The notes beneath the pieces were generated by a model, which saw only the letters and a list, made by a program, of their open reading frames with translations, was not told the DNA's origin and ran no database searches. A stretch of 64,000 bases of DNA from Euryodendron excelsum. Taxonomy: Eukaryota > Streptophyta > Magnoliopsida > Ericales > Pentaphylacaceae. A program made the position numbers and the translations under genes. This document shows, piece by piece, positions 1 through 11,800 of this stretch. The stretch's first letter is position 1. Each line of letters opens with the position of its first letter. The stretch is from assembly GCA_033060915.1 (NCBI GenBank), contig CM065378.1:38514501-38578500 (forward strand). Direction: 5' to 3'.

Positions 1-431
1 TACACCTGAATCAGCCCAACTTTTAAAATGCTTTTTGCTAAAATATGAGCCTTATTAAACCTACTTAGACTAACTTTAGATATATATTTTTTATTATACA
101 TGTCATTAACTAGATTTTTTTTATTTATCTCATATACATTATTGTAGTAAAACATATTGTTGACAAGAAGCCAAATTAGAATGGTAGATAAATATATTCT
201 ATTTTTATTACTTTATTCTTTCAAGACTTGATATAGGAATGAGTTAATCATCAAATTTAATTTTTATTTCATAATTCAACTATTAATATGATGCTACATA
301 AAAATATGTTTAATAATTTAACCTTATCAACTATTAAAAAAAACCACAAAAAGTTATATGTCCTGGTCCCTAATTCGAGTTGTTATGTTACATATTATTA
401 TAGAGTCAATTATATGCTGAGATTATATTAG
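1..431. other. AT-rich intergenic DNA
   Basis: No coding region or repeat structure was recognised. The last five bases (427-431, ATTAG) are the left target-site duplicate of the solo LTR that follows. Confidence 0.6.
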
Positions 432-1277
432 TGATCGCTTCTTAAAAGGATGAAACTTAACTGCAAGTGCACGACCGCGATGTAGTAATAATTTCTCGTA
501 AGTATGAGGTCGATCCCACAAGAAAGATGGTTTACGTAAATAGGAAAACTTATCGTGGATCAAAAATCTTAGGAAAAACACTCCAATAAACAAAAATATG
601 ATTTTTGGTTGAGAAAAGATTTTTTATCTAATTTAAACTAAGAAATAAAGAAAAAGTCTTAGGGTCAATCGATCTAATCAATTTCGTCTTTTGAAATTCC
701 GAAAGAGATAATTTAATAACTTAAATCTTTCGACTACGTTGCGAGTCTCAGATTCGAAAATTTAACGATAAAACTAAGGGTTCTTCAAAACTTCAACTTC
801 TAGAATAAATCGGGTTGTTAAAATCAAGGACGAGTATCATCGATTCGTGCAGCACATATACTGAACCCAACTCACGCATAAACGTTACAAGACAGTGTAT
901 ATACTGAGTGTGGTATTCACGCATAAGCGTTACCGAACATAATCAAACATCCAAGTTTTCGAAGGCTTCTAGAACGAAAAAGATGAAGAGAGAAAAACTA
1001 GAAGATTTAACTTTAAAACCAAGAACGTACCTTCTTTGTTCATTCAAGATATTCAATTGATTTTCACAATTGATCCCAAGATGGAATCTAGCTAGTCATC
1101 ATAAACTTAGATACGCAACGTTGTATTGAAAATATAATGAAAGATTGAATAATCTTATTACAGAATTGAAACCTGAATGAAAACTATGAATAAACTATTC
1201 TAATCTACTTTTAAAATCCTAAAAAAACGTCAAAACCTAATATTAGCTCCTCCTCCCAATAATAAGTGCAATCCCAG

Positions 1278-1287
1278 CTTATATAGG
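1278..1287 (-). promoter_or_regulatory. TATA-like box of solo LTR
   Basis: On the minus strand this reads CTATATAAGC. It lies just downstream, in that direction, of the palindrome array at 1305-1535, as expected for a core promoter at the end of U3. No transcript evidence is available. Confidence 0.5.
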
Positions 1288-1304
1288 CAGCATAAATAAT
1301 AGGA

Positions 1305-1535
1305 AATTTTGCCGTACCGTTTGAACGGCCTGGCCCACCGTTCGAACGCCTAATTAACTGTTCGAACGGAATTCTAACGCTCTTCGGACGGCTTTTGTGC
1401 TCTCTGAATCTATCAAACGTACTTCAAACCTGATCTTGACATACTACCGTTGGACGTACCTTTCGAACGCCTATGTATACCGTTCAAACGCCCTTATTTA
1501 CCGTTCAAAAGCCCTTCAAACGCCTAATCCATTTT
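1305..1535. repeat. TTCGAA-type palindromic array
   Basis: About eight degenerate copies of CCGTTCGAACGCC occur in 230 bp: GTTTGAACG, CGTTCGAACG, GTTCGAACG, TTCGAACG, CCGTTCAAACG, CCGTTCAAAAG, TTCAAACG and a weaker CGTTGGACG. Each centres on TTCGAA or a near form, spaced roughly 20-40 bp apart with some wider gaps. The array sits in the presumed U3 of the solo LTR, immediately upstream of its TATA-like box on the minus strand. CpG decay (CG to TG or CA) explains most variant copies. Confidence 0.75.
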
Positions 1536-1689
1536 AGCGTGAATTTGTCTTTTTTAAGTCTAAATTTCTGAAACCATACATAAAACTAAGTTAGTAATGA
1601 ATTAGGACTAAAATAACATAATTAAACATATTACCAAACTAACAAATAGTTAATTAAGACATGTAGATTGTACTTTTAGAATATAATCA

Positions 1690-2637
1690 ATTAGAATATA
1701 TATCCTAACTTTTGATCTGAGTAAGTTTTTTTTAACAAAGTATAATATGTTTTATATTCGATCCAACTCAGAAAAACAAGTATTTCTTGTTAGATTTCAA
1801 ATTTAGGCGGAAAATAAAATTCTTTAATTTATTCTTATCTACCCTCGTATTAGCTTTATGTGCATCATCATCTTCTTTCATACTGCAACCACATCTCCTT
1901 ACACTCCTTTAAACGTACAATTATCCCGTCGGTTTCCATAGTATGTGTCCAGCCTATGAAAAATAGCTTTGTCAGACAATTGTGGGTTTTATTGTCTTAT
2001 GTCTGTTTTTCATAGGCATGGCACATGTGCCCTTAGACTTAAGGAATAATTTTTCCTTTTAAACACATTGCCAGGTATCAAGTCTGTAATAGGCCATTTG
2101 GCACATGCAAAATATATCGCACAAACAGCTTGTAACTTCTTATGGCTTGCATTTTAATTCTTGGTAACTAAGTTAGTCCTTCCGAATTTTAGTGCCTGAA
2201 CTGAGTTGATTCCAAAATCTTTTTGAGCGTGCCTCTCCATTGCAGGGAAGAAAATATTGACATTGGTGAATGAGATTTGTATAGGCCTATAAACAAGGCT
2301 ATGCCACTCTTGTTATTAAAAAGGCATATATACATTCAATCCAAAATCATATCAAACACTCAAGTTAGTCAAGGGCTTTCAGAAAATTCAAACTGGTTAT
2401 GATAATGGCTAGGACACTCATTATAACATTTTCACAAATTTTTGTGGACCATATATAGATGCTAATGAATTGCAGGATCCCAATTGTTATTACAGCTGAA
2501 CGCAACTTAAAAATACACATCACAAGTTCTAGTTTGCAAGGATAACAACATGCCTTTATTTTAGTCATTTTGCGTCATAACTAACAAAGCTAACTGCTTA
2601 TCCTCACCTATATATATATATATATATATGACCAAGA
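1690..2637. other. Intergenic, 3' of IAA29-like gene
   Basis: No gene was recognised. A minus-strand AATAAA (TTTATT at 2555-2560) lies about 300 bp beyond the IAA29-like stop codon and could be its polyadenylation signal. An (AT)n run lies near 2611-2629. Confidence 0.45.
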
Positions 2638-2761
2638 AAATGCTATACATAAATCAATTTTTCAATACATTTTTTACCACAAGACATAAGTAATAGGTCA
2701 CACTGCATTGTGTCTTATGAGTAAAAAAATTGATTGAGAAATTGATTTATATGCAGCGTTA
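2638..2761. mobile_element. Short foldback MITE
   Basis: Two arms of about 47 bp are inverted copies of each other: TGCTATACATAAATCAATTT at the left and AAATTGATTTATATGCAGC at the right, with matching segments around TTTTTTACCACAAGACATA and TGTCTTATGAGTAAAAAAA. The loop is short. A target duplication was not clear, so the superfamily is not assigned. Confidence 0.65.
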
Positions 2762-2860
2762 CTCATTTTACAATCACTCACTCATACTACATTTAACAAA
2801 GGTTTGCTAAAAACTAGCAAACTAGCTGGATATGGAGATGGAGATCTGCAACCCTAGCTA

Positions 2861-5227
2861 TCAGCCAGCATTCCTCAGTATCTCCAGACGAGAGACGGAA
2901 TCGATGAATGTTCTGCAAAACCATCATTTTCACATCAAGTGTTAAATCACACACCTTAATTTGTCCACAAACTCAACAAAGCATAAAGCAATACGAAACA
3001 CTAACATGTCAAGTCTTTTTTGTTATGTTCAGACTCCAAAATTGTGGGACTCCTATGTTGATCAAGAACATATTATGTATATATATATATATATATATGC
3101 ATCCAATAGTCTGTCAATTTGCAGATGCTACAAGACAGTCCATAATTGTACCTTATTCTGTTTGTCTACCAATTATACACCTACTGACTGGATCACCCCT
3201 TAAATTATCAACTAGATATCATGTAAATTATGTACCATAGGAACATATATATATGTATAACATACAAGCACACGTATACTTACTGCCATGGAACATCTCC
3301 TGCAAGCATCCAATCCCCTTCTTTGTCTTGATACGTGAGTGTATAACGTGAATTATTATCACATTTCTGATCTGCATACACAAAACACAGAACAGAATGA
3401 AATTAAAAACCCATTCAACTTTGTTTGGGACTTGGAAGAGAATAGAAAGTGAAAAGACTTACACTTAACAAACATGCTGATCAAGGTGTTTGTAAGTGTC
3501 TGGTAAGAATTATAAAGTCGTAGATCGATTTTTCTTCCTATTTGGACTCCCTCCATCTTGACTTTGACGTATGTGGAGTTTGATGGTCGGCTTCCCCTCT
3601 CAACCCTCCGATCTTTCACAATCCTACCACCTTGCTGGTGATGCAATAGTTTCTTCCTACATGAGTTTATAGGTGGCCACCCCACAAGTTCGTTTTCTTC
3701 TTCTTCATTCCTGTCGTTGGGGTTTCAAGTTTGATGTAAGTAGGATGTCGTTGCCTGGTTTAACCTATCTAACAATGTAACTAGTTATAATTTGTTTAGG
3801 ATATATACACTATGATAGACATATTTCGACCCCGACGAATGTGCAGTTGGTCTCCCGCAAATAATTGTGTAGTACTAAAGGATAATGTTCATTGGTGGAA
3901 GTGTGAAGTAACCTATGTACCTATCTAATTTGGCAAGCAAAATTTTGAAGACCTAGATTGTCATGGGGGTTTGAATTCTTTTCCCTTTCTCCCATATCAA
4001 TTCCAAAAGGTCTATCAATTCACTTGATGGACCATCATTCATGTGCTTTGGCGTAACATGGTGTCTTCTATCATTACTGTAATTCTTATTAATATTTGGA
4101 CATTATTTTATTTTTATGAAAGAGTAATACTATATGAACAAGAAAATTATACATAATTTTTGCATAGAATGATGTGCAAAAGTTGAAATTTTTTATTTTA
4201 AGACAAAACATACATCAAGATGACTCTTAATTATGAGAACTAATGAGTGAGAATTTTTTCATTATAAAAAAACTAATTGTACAACCAAACATATATAAGG
4301 CAATTTTTCTATGAGAGAGTAATTATATGCAAACAAAATATTTGTATTGACTTTTTGCAAAGAAAAAAGAAAAGAAAAGATGTGGCTCATTTATATCCTA
4401 TCATTTCAATTTTTATTTGGAAAAAAAACATCAATATGCATTAAGATATCGAAAGTACCCCTATTACATCATTTTGATGAAAATTCTATATCAAAAAACA
4501 ATTTTCTAACATTTTCGATAAGAATAAAGATTCTCAAAGTCTATGTTTGGATAGTGAATTTATCAAGTGAAAAGAAAATAATGAAAACAAAAATTACCAG
4601 TAACTATTCAATTTTCATTTGTAACAAAACCAAAAAAACAATTTTGTTAAGAAGTCTATTCGTTTTTCTTTTCACTTTTCTGTCTAAAATCTCATTTCAT
4701 TTCCTTTTCTTTTCCTTAATTTCCTAACAATTTCAAAAACCAAACGAAGTGTAAAGTCAACAACATGGAATTGTTTATAAACAAAGAGTAGAGAAAGAAA
4801 ACTCCAAATGCTGCAATTTTTGCTTAGTGTAAATTTCTTTATTTTTCTTCTTTGCCTTTAACATAAGTTAGTGTAAATTTCTTTATTTTTCTTCTTTGCC
4901 ATTAACATGATTATGTTCTGTATTAATTGTAGATACTTATAATCCAACTTACTTGTTATTGGCGTTAGGGGTTCTCTTTTTTTCTCCTTTGCCATCATCT
5001 TCCTCGTTTGGCTGGCCATTCCAAGACACCAAACACAACTTCACATTTCTCTCTCCTCCATCCTCAAAAGGTTCTGCAAAACTGCGCTTGCTGTTTCCAT
5101 GAATTTTGCTTTCCAAGCAGCAGTCATTCCACCCTTCCATATTTTTTGGCTCGAACCCAGTCTGGTTTAGGTCCAACCCTTTCATGGGATTGTGTGTTGG
5201 AAGAGCAAGACCAAGTTGAAGCTCCAT
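2861..5227 (-). CDS. IAA29: Aux/IAA protein, IAA29-like, 4 exons
   Basis: Nuclear repressor of auxin response: Aux/IAA proteins bind ARF factors and are degraded through TIR1/AFB when auxin is present. Minus-strand exons are 5227-4953, 3710-3463, 3371-3284 and 2912-2861; every junction is GT-AG, phases agree, and the total is 663 bp (220 residues plus stop). Domain I, with the LxLxL repression motif, is [10 protein letters not shown] at the N-terminus. The segment NGQPNEEDD near residue 75 resembles Arabidopsis IAA29. Domain II carries the degron VGWPPI, with Ile where many members have Val. The PB1 part (domains III/IV) follows: [46 protein letters not shown], then a C-terminus near [15 protein letters not shown]. 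The start is the ATG directly before ELQLGLALP. No lesion was seen. The IAA29 assignment rests on domain I, the NGQPNEED segment and the neighbouring UGNT1-like gene. Confidence 0.94.
3711..4952 (-). other. Intron 1 of IAA29-like gene
   Basis: A 1242 bp intron with donor GTAAGT and acceptor ACGACAG. It is AT-rich; the part near 4530-4745 has a MITE-like look, with GTTTGG near the left and CCAAAC near the right, but arms and target duplication could not be confirmed. The other two introns (3372-3462 and 2913-3283) are short. Confidence 0.7.
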
Positions 5228-5330
5228 AACACAGAAAAACAAAGAACAAACACGCTTAGGCAAATAAAAATAAGATCAAAAGCAAGATATGGTGCTTTAA
5301 AGTGTATGGATCTTTAGTTTAAAGTTGTCA

Positions 5331-5350
5331 AATATATATATATATATACA
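5331..5350 (-). promoter_or_regulatory. Candidate TATA region of IAA29-like gene
   Basis: A (TA)n stretch about 105-125 bp upstream of the start codon would give a 5' leader of roughly 75-95 nt. A run of GA dinucleotides lies next to it near 5357-5369. Assigned by position and composition only. Confidence 0.4.
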
Positions 5351-5529
5351 TGTCCAGTGAGAGAGAGAGATGAAAAAGGAGCATTGTCGGCTTTGAAAGA
5401 GATGAAATTAGGGACACCATTGTAGTTGGGTCGGCGAAAAGCGTAGCAGCGATACGGACAGGTGAAGAAAGGGTGCACCAACGTGCGTGGACCGCTTAGC
5501 CCCAGTTTCACTCCATCTTTAACCCTCCA

Positions 5530-5600
5530 TGTCTCTCCTGTCCCCACCACTGACCAACCCCAGCTCTCTCTCTCATGATATGATTCAGTTTCTTGAGACA
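5530..5600 (-). promoter_or_regulatory. Paired auxin-response elements
   Basis: TGTCTC reads on the plus strand at 5530-5535 and, as GAGACA, on the minus strand at 5595-5600. Both lie 300-375 bp upstream of the IAA29-like start codon. TGTCTC is the canonical ARF-binding core, and Aux/IAA genes are usually auxin-induced. A six-base motif can occur by chance, so this is suggestive only. Confidence 0.4.
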
Positions 5601-5609
5601 ACCAACTGA

Positions 5610-7006
5610 TCTATTCCAGTTCTATAATAAGTCATCTAGTTTAATAATCTTCCTGCTTAAAAAAATGATAGTTTGCCACACTGACTCTTGTCAAGCTTCA
5701 ATAAATAAATAAATAAGAACAAATGATATGTAACTTAAAGCACATGATATTCTATTCTAGATGCCACCTTGTTCTAGGGGTGGCTAGTTCACAGTTTCAT
5801 GAGATTTATCAAGTTGAATTCCTTTTCACATCTCGTTGTATTCAGCTATTAATCATGTAATGCTTAAAGTTTATCTAATTCATGGAGATGATAGTCATGC
5901 ATAAGCTCAAAAAAATAGTCAATCAAACGTCTGAACCTGTAACCTGAAAAAAAAAGAAAAAAGGTCACCCTTGTTCTAATTAATATTCATACATGTAGGC
6001 ATGTTTTAAATTGTGGTTCTTGTTAGGTTTCACTTGGGTGATTGAATGGTTAGATTATGTTAATGTATTTGCATTTCTCAATTTGCACCCTTCCAATATT
6101 GATCTCACCCCAGCCTGTTATCTGCATGAATAGGCCCAGCTAGATAATCACTCTCTCAACTTTATAACCCTAACTTTATCGAAGGTTATTAGTATTCGAA
6201 TCCATTAATTAGAACGTCACTAAAGCTCCGATTAAATTAAGAAAAGGATATTGTCCTGATATGATCCATTCACTGCTCCTAATTGGAAATTCAAGACCAC
6301 TAGGGCAAGTATAAGTCAAATGCTTGTTTATTAAGTTAGTTTTGTTCTCCCGGCCACAACTTTAGACCAACAAAGGCGGGTAATTGGGTCACGTTTGGGT
6401 AATGACAGTGTTTAAGTTTGACGAAAGTGTCAAAAATAGCGGATTAGTGCTCTAATCAACCTAGTCATGTCATGATTCTAGCTTTGCTTTAATGATTTCT
6501 ATCAAAAATATGTTTGAACCTAGTATTACAAGGGCTCAACACATCAATCAAGAAAGATAGGACTCTAGGCACAATGATGCCTAATCTAATCATTAATTTT
6601 TTCCTTTGAATAAATCTTCTGATATATAATCTCCCCACAACGTTAGTTTGATTTGTCAACAATTGCAACGTGTCGGTTGATGCCCCGTCAAGCACGTCAT
6701 GATTTATCCAACCTATCATTCAAAACTACCAAAATAATGCGAATACAAGGTACTGAAAAAACATTCTCTTGATATTGGTAGGTTATAATACTATTTACTC
6801 TAAGCATGCCTTTTGATTTTCTTGATTATAATACAAACGATTCGGTTTGTCGGAGTTTAGTTCAACACTTCCACACCCTAATGGAAGTTTGAAAGAGAAG
6901 AGAAGAAAGTTGGGAGAGAATGACCCTAGACAAAGCAACCAACAAAGTATCAAACGTTTGGTATATGTTTTGTTCTTCGATTCCAAATAAAATGTGGCAG
7001 TATTAT

Positions 7007-7047
<41 letters not shown>

Positions 7048-7426
7048 CAGTTCTTGTTCGAAACTTGGTCATGAATAGCTTGTGAAATTCACGTGGTAGC
7101 CACCCCTGCAAACCCCACCGTTGGTGTGGTTCATGATATGTATGTATAGATTCAAACCAGCTATAATAAGTGATGAGGGCACAGTCTGTCCCATTGAATA
7201 CTAATGGCTGGATCGCACGTGCGGTGGAACATAACCAAGAGGGCCATACATATGTGAATAACATATATATGTATTGTCTCTGTAGCTGGCTCTCATAAAT
7301 TTCCAACGCTTAACCAGCTCAGTGACTTGGTATGTATATATATATACATACAACTACTTTTGAAGATGTATAGTTGATCACAGGAATTTCAACCATGAAG
7401 TGGATGGAAAAGAATAATAGAGGAAG
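5610..7426. other. Upstream region of IAA29-like gene
   Basis: No gene was seen. Two CACGTG G-boxes lie at 7090-7095 and 7216-7221, about 1.9-2.0 kb upstream of the start codon; Arabidopsis IAA29 is known as a target of PIF factors, which bind G-boxes. Also present are a (TA)n(GA)n microsatellite near 7010-7047 and (TA)n near 7336-7347. Confidence 0.5.
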
Positions 7427-7717
7427 CTCCACCAGTTGAGACATTCACATGCTGTGGATTGAGCTGTTATTGTCTAAAGGAGCCAATTTTGTCTAAAGTT
7501 TTTATATCAAAGTAACATTCAAATGTCGACTTGACACCTTTTTTTTTCTTGCTAGGTTTTGATTTGTTTCGATGTCTGTAGAAAATTCATGCCTTCTTGC
7601 CACCCTAGTGGGCACTAGGCATAGTCATCCAATAGACCTAGCAAAATCCAACAATCTTGTACTCGTTTGGATCAACTTATTTATATAATTTCTTCGTCTT
7701 TACCCGTTTTTTCAACC

Positions 7718-9230
7718 TAACATGACCATAGCAATGTAACACTCAAGAGCAAGTGGCCGCGACGTAGTATAACTCGATAAGTACCAAGGTTGATTTTTCA
7801 CAAGTATTGAGCTCAATATGGACTATCGACCAAAGCTAGCACTCAACACTCTAAAGTCTCACACAATTTGGTAAAATGCTTCTTTAAAATGAAAAGGTGA
7901 AAAATGATTTGGTTTCAAGAGTTGGTTGTTTGAATGTAAACTAAAACACTTAAACTAATTTGACAATTAATAAAAGGGAATTGGATTCAATTGTTTCAAC
8001 CACCCAATTCACCCAAGGTTCCAATAAGGCTTGATAACTATCAAATGAAATACAACAATGAAGAGGTTTGATTCAAAGTATTTCGACCATAAAAATAATG
8101 AAATCAACAATAATCTATTTAGATTTATAGATAAAGAGATTCATGTATTCATACCATCGATCTAAGTAACTTACATACCCAATTCATAACTAGTGTATGG
8201 AAACTTAAAGACTTAGTTAAAAATATAAGATTTCAATAGGATCTAAGAGATGATTACCATAGATTCAATTCAATAGCAATTTAAAGTTAGGATTACAATT
8301 AATTTGAGAATTATAGATTATTATCATTGATTTGGATAAAATTAATACACAATTGGTAAATCATACATTGAAATTTTCAAACATAATGAATAATTTAAGT
8401 ATTCTTATGAATCTAAACTTTAATTGCTAAGAATTGGAGATTTAAGAAGATAGAACAATGAAATTAGGTTTTACCTCCACTAAACCCTTGAGATCCTTGG
8501 ATGATTTACACAATTAAACCCAATGTAAAGGCTAGCTACTTGAATTCATAGAAAGTTGCATTGAATTAATGAAAATTGTACTTGATTACAATAAAAATAA
8601 AGAACTACAAAAAAATATAGAGTTTCTCTCTTTAAAACAACTCCTACAACTCTTTAAAAACTCTAAAAATTCAAGAGATCCCAAAATTTGGACTCAAAAC
8701 TACTTTAAATAAGGTGAAAAATAACAAAGCCTACGCGAAGCATGCACACAGTGAACAGTGCATGCGCACACTTTTGCAGGCCTAAAAATCAAGCCTCAGA
8801 ATCTTGCACACGGTTCACAGACCGTGCGCACGGGTTGCTTACGGTCTCAACCGTGCGCATGCTTTTGCAATTGTGCACATGGTACTGTGCAAAATGTGTA
8901 GATCTCAAAAAGTTATATGAAATTGATATATTATAGACCTTGGTAGGACTTCTGGTTTGAGAGATATGGTCTTTCAAAATTTCAGCTCTGTGTGCTTTAG
9001 CAACTTGTACCACAGTTTTAACAGGTTATACTATAACAACTTCTTCTTGAAACTCATTCTCCTTTCAAGCAAATTTCATCTGAAGTAATTCAATTTAAGC
9101 TCAAAACCTATTCAACATAAAATACACTTAATTAATACTAAAATTTAACTAAAAAGGCATATAAATTTCTAAATTAAGACTAATAAAGCACAAGTTAAGA
9201 TATTATAATTGGACTTTTAAAGTGCAATCA
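7718..9230 (-). mobile_element. Solo LTR, family with TGCGCA array
   Basis: A 1513 bp insertion flanked by the 5 bp direct repeat CAACC (7713-7717 and 9231-9235). Copy 2 of the duplication has the uninterrupted site near 12020 (AACAAAAATTCTATTTTC), which defines the boundaries. It ends AATCA like the solo LTR at 432-1689; its left end is TAACATG where TG is expected, explicable as one G-to-A change. The left part (GCAAGTGGCCGCGACGTAG) and general layout match the other solo LTR. A TATA-like TATTTAAAG lies on the minus strand at about 8704-8712, with a palindrome array next to it. Confidence 0.8.
8731..8885. repeat. TGCGCA-type palindromic array
   Basis: Multiple degenerate copies of ACCGTGCGCACGG fall in about 150 bp: GCATGCACACAGTG, GCATGCGCACA, GCACACGGTTCAC, ACCGTGCGCACGGG, ACCGTGCGCATGC, TTGTGCACATGG. 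Each centres on TGCGCA or TGCACA. The array occupies the same place, upstream of a minus-strand TATA-like box, as the TTCGAA array in the solo LTR at 432-1689, but the palindrome differs. Confidence 0.7.
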
Positions 9231-9860
9231 CAACCAAAATTCTATTTTCTACTTTCTATACGCATTTAGGTTATGCTTTTAATATTTTTATCAAAAAAGT
9301 TAATAAAAAAAAATCTATAAGCTATTTAAAAAAACCAACTTATAAGCTGAATCAAATGTAAACTCACCAATCTATTTTCTTTGTTTGTTTTTGTTTCCGT
9401 CTTTACTCGTTTTTTCAACCAAAATTCGATTTTATACTTTCTATGAACATTTAGGTTATGTTTTCAAATTTTTTTCCTGAAAAATTATTAAAAATTACTA
9501 TAAGCTACTTAAATAAACCAGTTTATAGGGTGATTTAAATGTAAACCCACCAATCTATTTTCTTCCTTTTGTTGTGTCATTTCATGTCTTCAACAAAGGA
9601 TAAGATTGAACGCGTTGATTCCTCTCTTTAAGTATCACGCGTAATGATGGTCTTGTAATACACCAATTTATTCAGAAAACTTCTAACAAAGTTAATAAGA
9701 ATTAGCTGTCCTATTCAAGATCCAAGCCCTGCAGCTGGTACAATTAACATGACCTAACTTCTATCAAACTTATCCTTCCTCAGTTCCTTGGAAGAATGGT
9801 AGGTCCAAGTACTTTGAAGTTGAATGGGATGCTTCTTTGTAGCAATGAAAAAGATCATTC

Positions 9861-9899
<39 letters not shown>

Positions 9900-11720
9900 C
9901 CATTCAAAGGGATCAAAGCATCCCATTGTAGGAAAGCACCTCATTAAAGGAGGCTTCCCCCTTTGGCTTTCAAGATAAGAAACTCCCCTTGATAGACTGA
10001 GACCCATACTGCATATGTAATATCTTCAAACAATTTGCAATCTCATGTCTCATTCACTCAAAGATGACACACCAAACCAACCATCTCTCGTGTTTGGGAC
10101 ATTGATGGATTCTGTCCTTCAATTCCCCTACCGCATGCACATGCGTGGAACGCACGTAGGCGCCATAGGCATGCTTACACTAGCCTTTCTTGTCATTATG
10201 GCAAAAACCAGATTTCGTTTCGGTGCATCGTTCTAGTCGGCTCGAAAGCAGAAATATTTAGGAATTATAATGAAAACACAGAAAAAAGTGAAAACATAAG
10301 AAAATATTTAGAAACATGAATTAAAGTCCATCCAAATGTACTTCTAGATCTAAGAAATTAATAATTGAAGATGATTAAGAGCTACACAATCAATTACATT
10401 AGAGAAATTTATGACTGCGTTGAATAATAAATACTAATATGTATTAAAAAATAGCTAAAAAATTAATTTAGTAATTTTAAAATTTATTAATGTTTATATT
10501 ATTTTTTTTAACAGAACCAAATACTTAACAACCCATTAAATGAAAAGTTAAGTGAAGATATATAATACATTCACACACCCAGACTCGTCCTGATTTGGGA
10601 CGAGCCCCCAGCCCAACACAAAGCATTACTTGAAGATATCATAATTTGGAAGTTTATGAGTTTTTTACTGCATTAAATTTTTTAATACCTATACAGAAAT
10701 TTTGGCCTAAATTAGATGTAGTATTAATTATAATAACTGTAATAAAAAGAAGCGAGGGGCAAGTGAGGATCCAAATTGTCTAATACGAATTAAAACAACT
10801 TATTGTTCTGGAATATTTTGTTGTGTTTCCATGTGTTTTGAAATGTTTTCATGAAAGGATTAGAATTTCGGTATTTCACTAATGTTTCCTGCCGATTTTC
10901 TAACAAACGAAAAGGTTTTAATCGTTTTAATGGAAATAAAAAAAAAAAATTTGTTCCTCACATTACGGTTATAAGCACTCTACTAGAAGGGCCACCGGTG
11001 TCCGGTTTTTGGTGATGACTAAAATTTTGCTCTCTCAGACAAAATCAAACTAGTATGAAGGTAAACCCAGGCCTCCTTAAGGGATTATTTACTGTGGCCT
11101 CGTCGTGTTGTGGTCCGATGATCATACCAAGGGTTGCACTCATAAATCCGACACTGCGTTTGAAATCTCAATTTTGATGTTTCACGAGATACAAAGTCTG
11201 AGCTAGACTAGTAGTTTGGTTCATGAATCAAAGTTACTAAATTTCATTCCATCATTCTTCGTTTCAATTCCTTTCATGCGACCGGCCTGAATTGTGTTGC
11301 CTGATCAATACAAACTATCTAAGAACGCATCAACACTAGGTGTCGAGGATCATGTAATGGCTTGTGTCTGCCATTTCATGAATCTAGTGCCATGATTTGA
11401 TTTGTCATTGGGGTTCAAATTCAAAGATAAAAGTAGCTAGCTAGGGATGGTTCATGAATCCAATTCTTTAGATTCATTTTTGTCATTATCGATCTCCTTT
11501 TGATTGTTTGCACACGATTGCAAGAAGCCAATTTTTTGATGGTCAATTCTCTAGAGACTGATTGGACACCAAGTGAGAAGAAACAAGATCACTTCCTCTT
11601 GTTTGACACTCCATTAATTGACAGTGTGTACAAAATTACTACTAAGTTGTCATCTTTGCAAGTTGTTTCTATGTTTACAACTTTTCTCAAAAAGTAAACA
11701 AACGATCATATAATGATGCA

Positions 11721-11800
11721 GCGAGTAGTATGAAAAATCACAAGTTATACATCTTCCAAGAACCTGATGAACTTTCTCACGAAACTAGTATTTGTGTGCA
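11721..11800. other. Junction between duplicated units
   Basis: Eighty bases that belong to neither shared segment as compared. This spacer is where the tail of the first unit meets the head of the second. Confidence 0.6.

Larger units (their letters stand above)
432..1689 (-). mobile_element. Solo LTR, family with TTCGAA array
   Basis: A 1258 bp segment beginning TGATCG and ending AATCA (TG...CA), flanked by the 5 bp direct repeat ATTAG at 427-431 and 1690-1694. These are the marks of an LTR left after recombination between the two LTRs of a retrotransposon; no internal region is present. Transcription was probably on the minus strand: CTATATAAG lies there at about 1279-1287, and a palindrome array (1305-1535) lies upstream of it in that direction. 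The stretch near 460-530 (GCAAGTGCACG followed by GTCGATCCCACA) resembles a motif common in plant repeats. It shares its layout with the segment 7718-9230 but differs in primary sequence. The superfamily could not be determined. Confidence 0.8.
7427..11720. repeat. Tandem duplication, copy 1
   Basis: This segment is repeated head to tail at 11801-15350. The start (CCACCAGTTGAGACATTCAC) is identical in both. Homology is high through the (CT)n tract near 9865-9894, the GGGATCAAAGCATCCCA segment, and the end (AAAGTAAACAAACGATCATATA). A 1513 bp solo LTR interrupts this copy at 7718-9230; without it and its duplicated 5 bp the unit is about 2.8 kb. It also has a short stretch near 10510-10625 absent from copy 2. 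No long open frame is conserved between copies, so the unit appears non-coding. Confidence 0.85.

Noticed and set aside
4347..4727. 126-codon plus-strand frame
   Set aside because: Lies in intron 1 of the IAA29-like gene on the opposite strand; low-complexity Phe/Lys/Ser composition from AT-rich DNA.
7718..9230. CRISPR-like or regulatory satellite reading of the palindrome array
   Set aside because: Irregular spacing and degenerate units inside a defined insertion; a plant LTR explains the context better.
9780..10240. MicroRNA precursor in the conserved block of the tandem duplication
   Set aside because: Searched by eye for known plant miRNA sequences and a long stem; neither was found in both copies.
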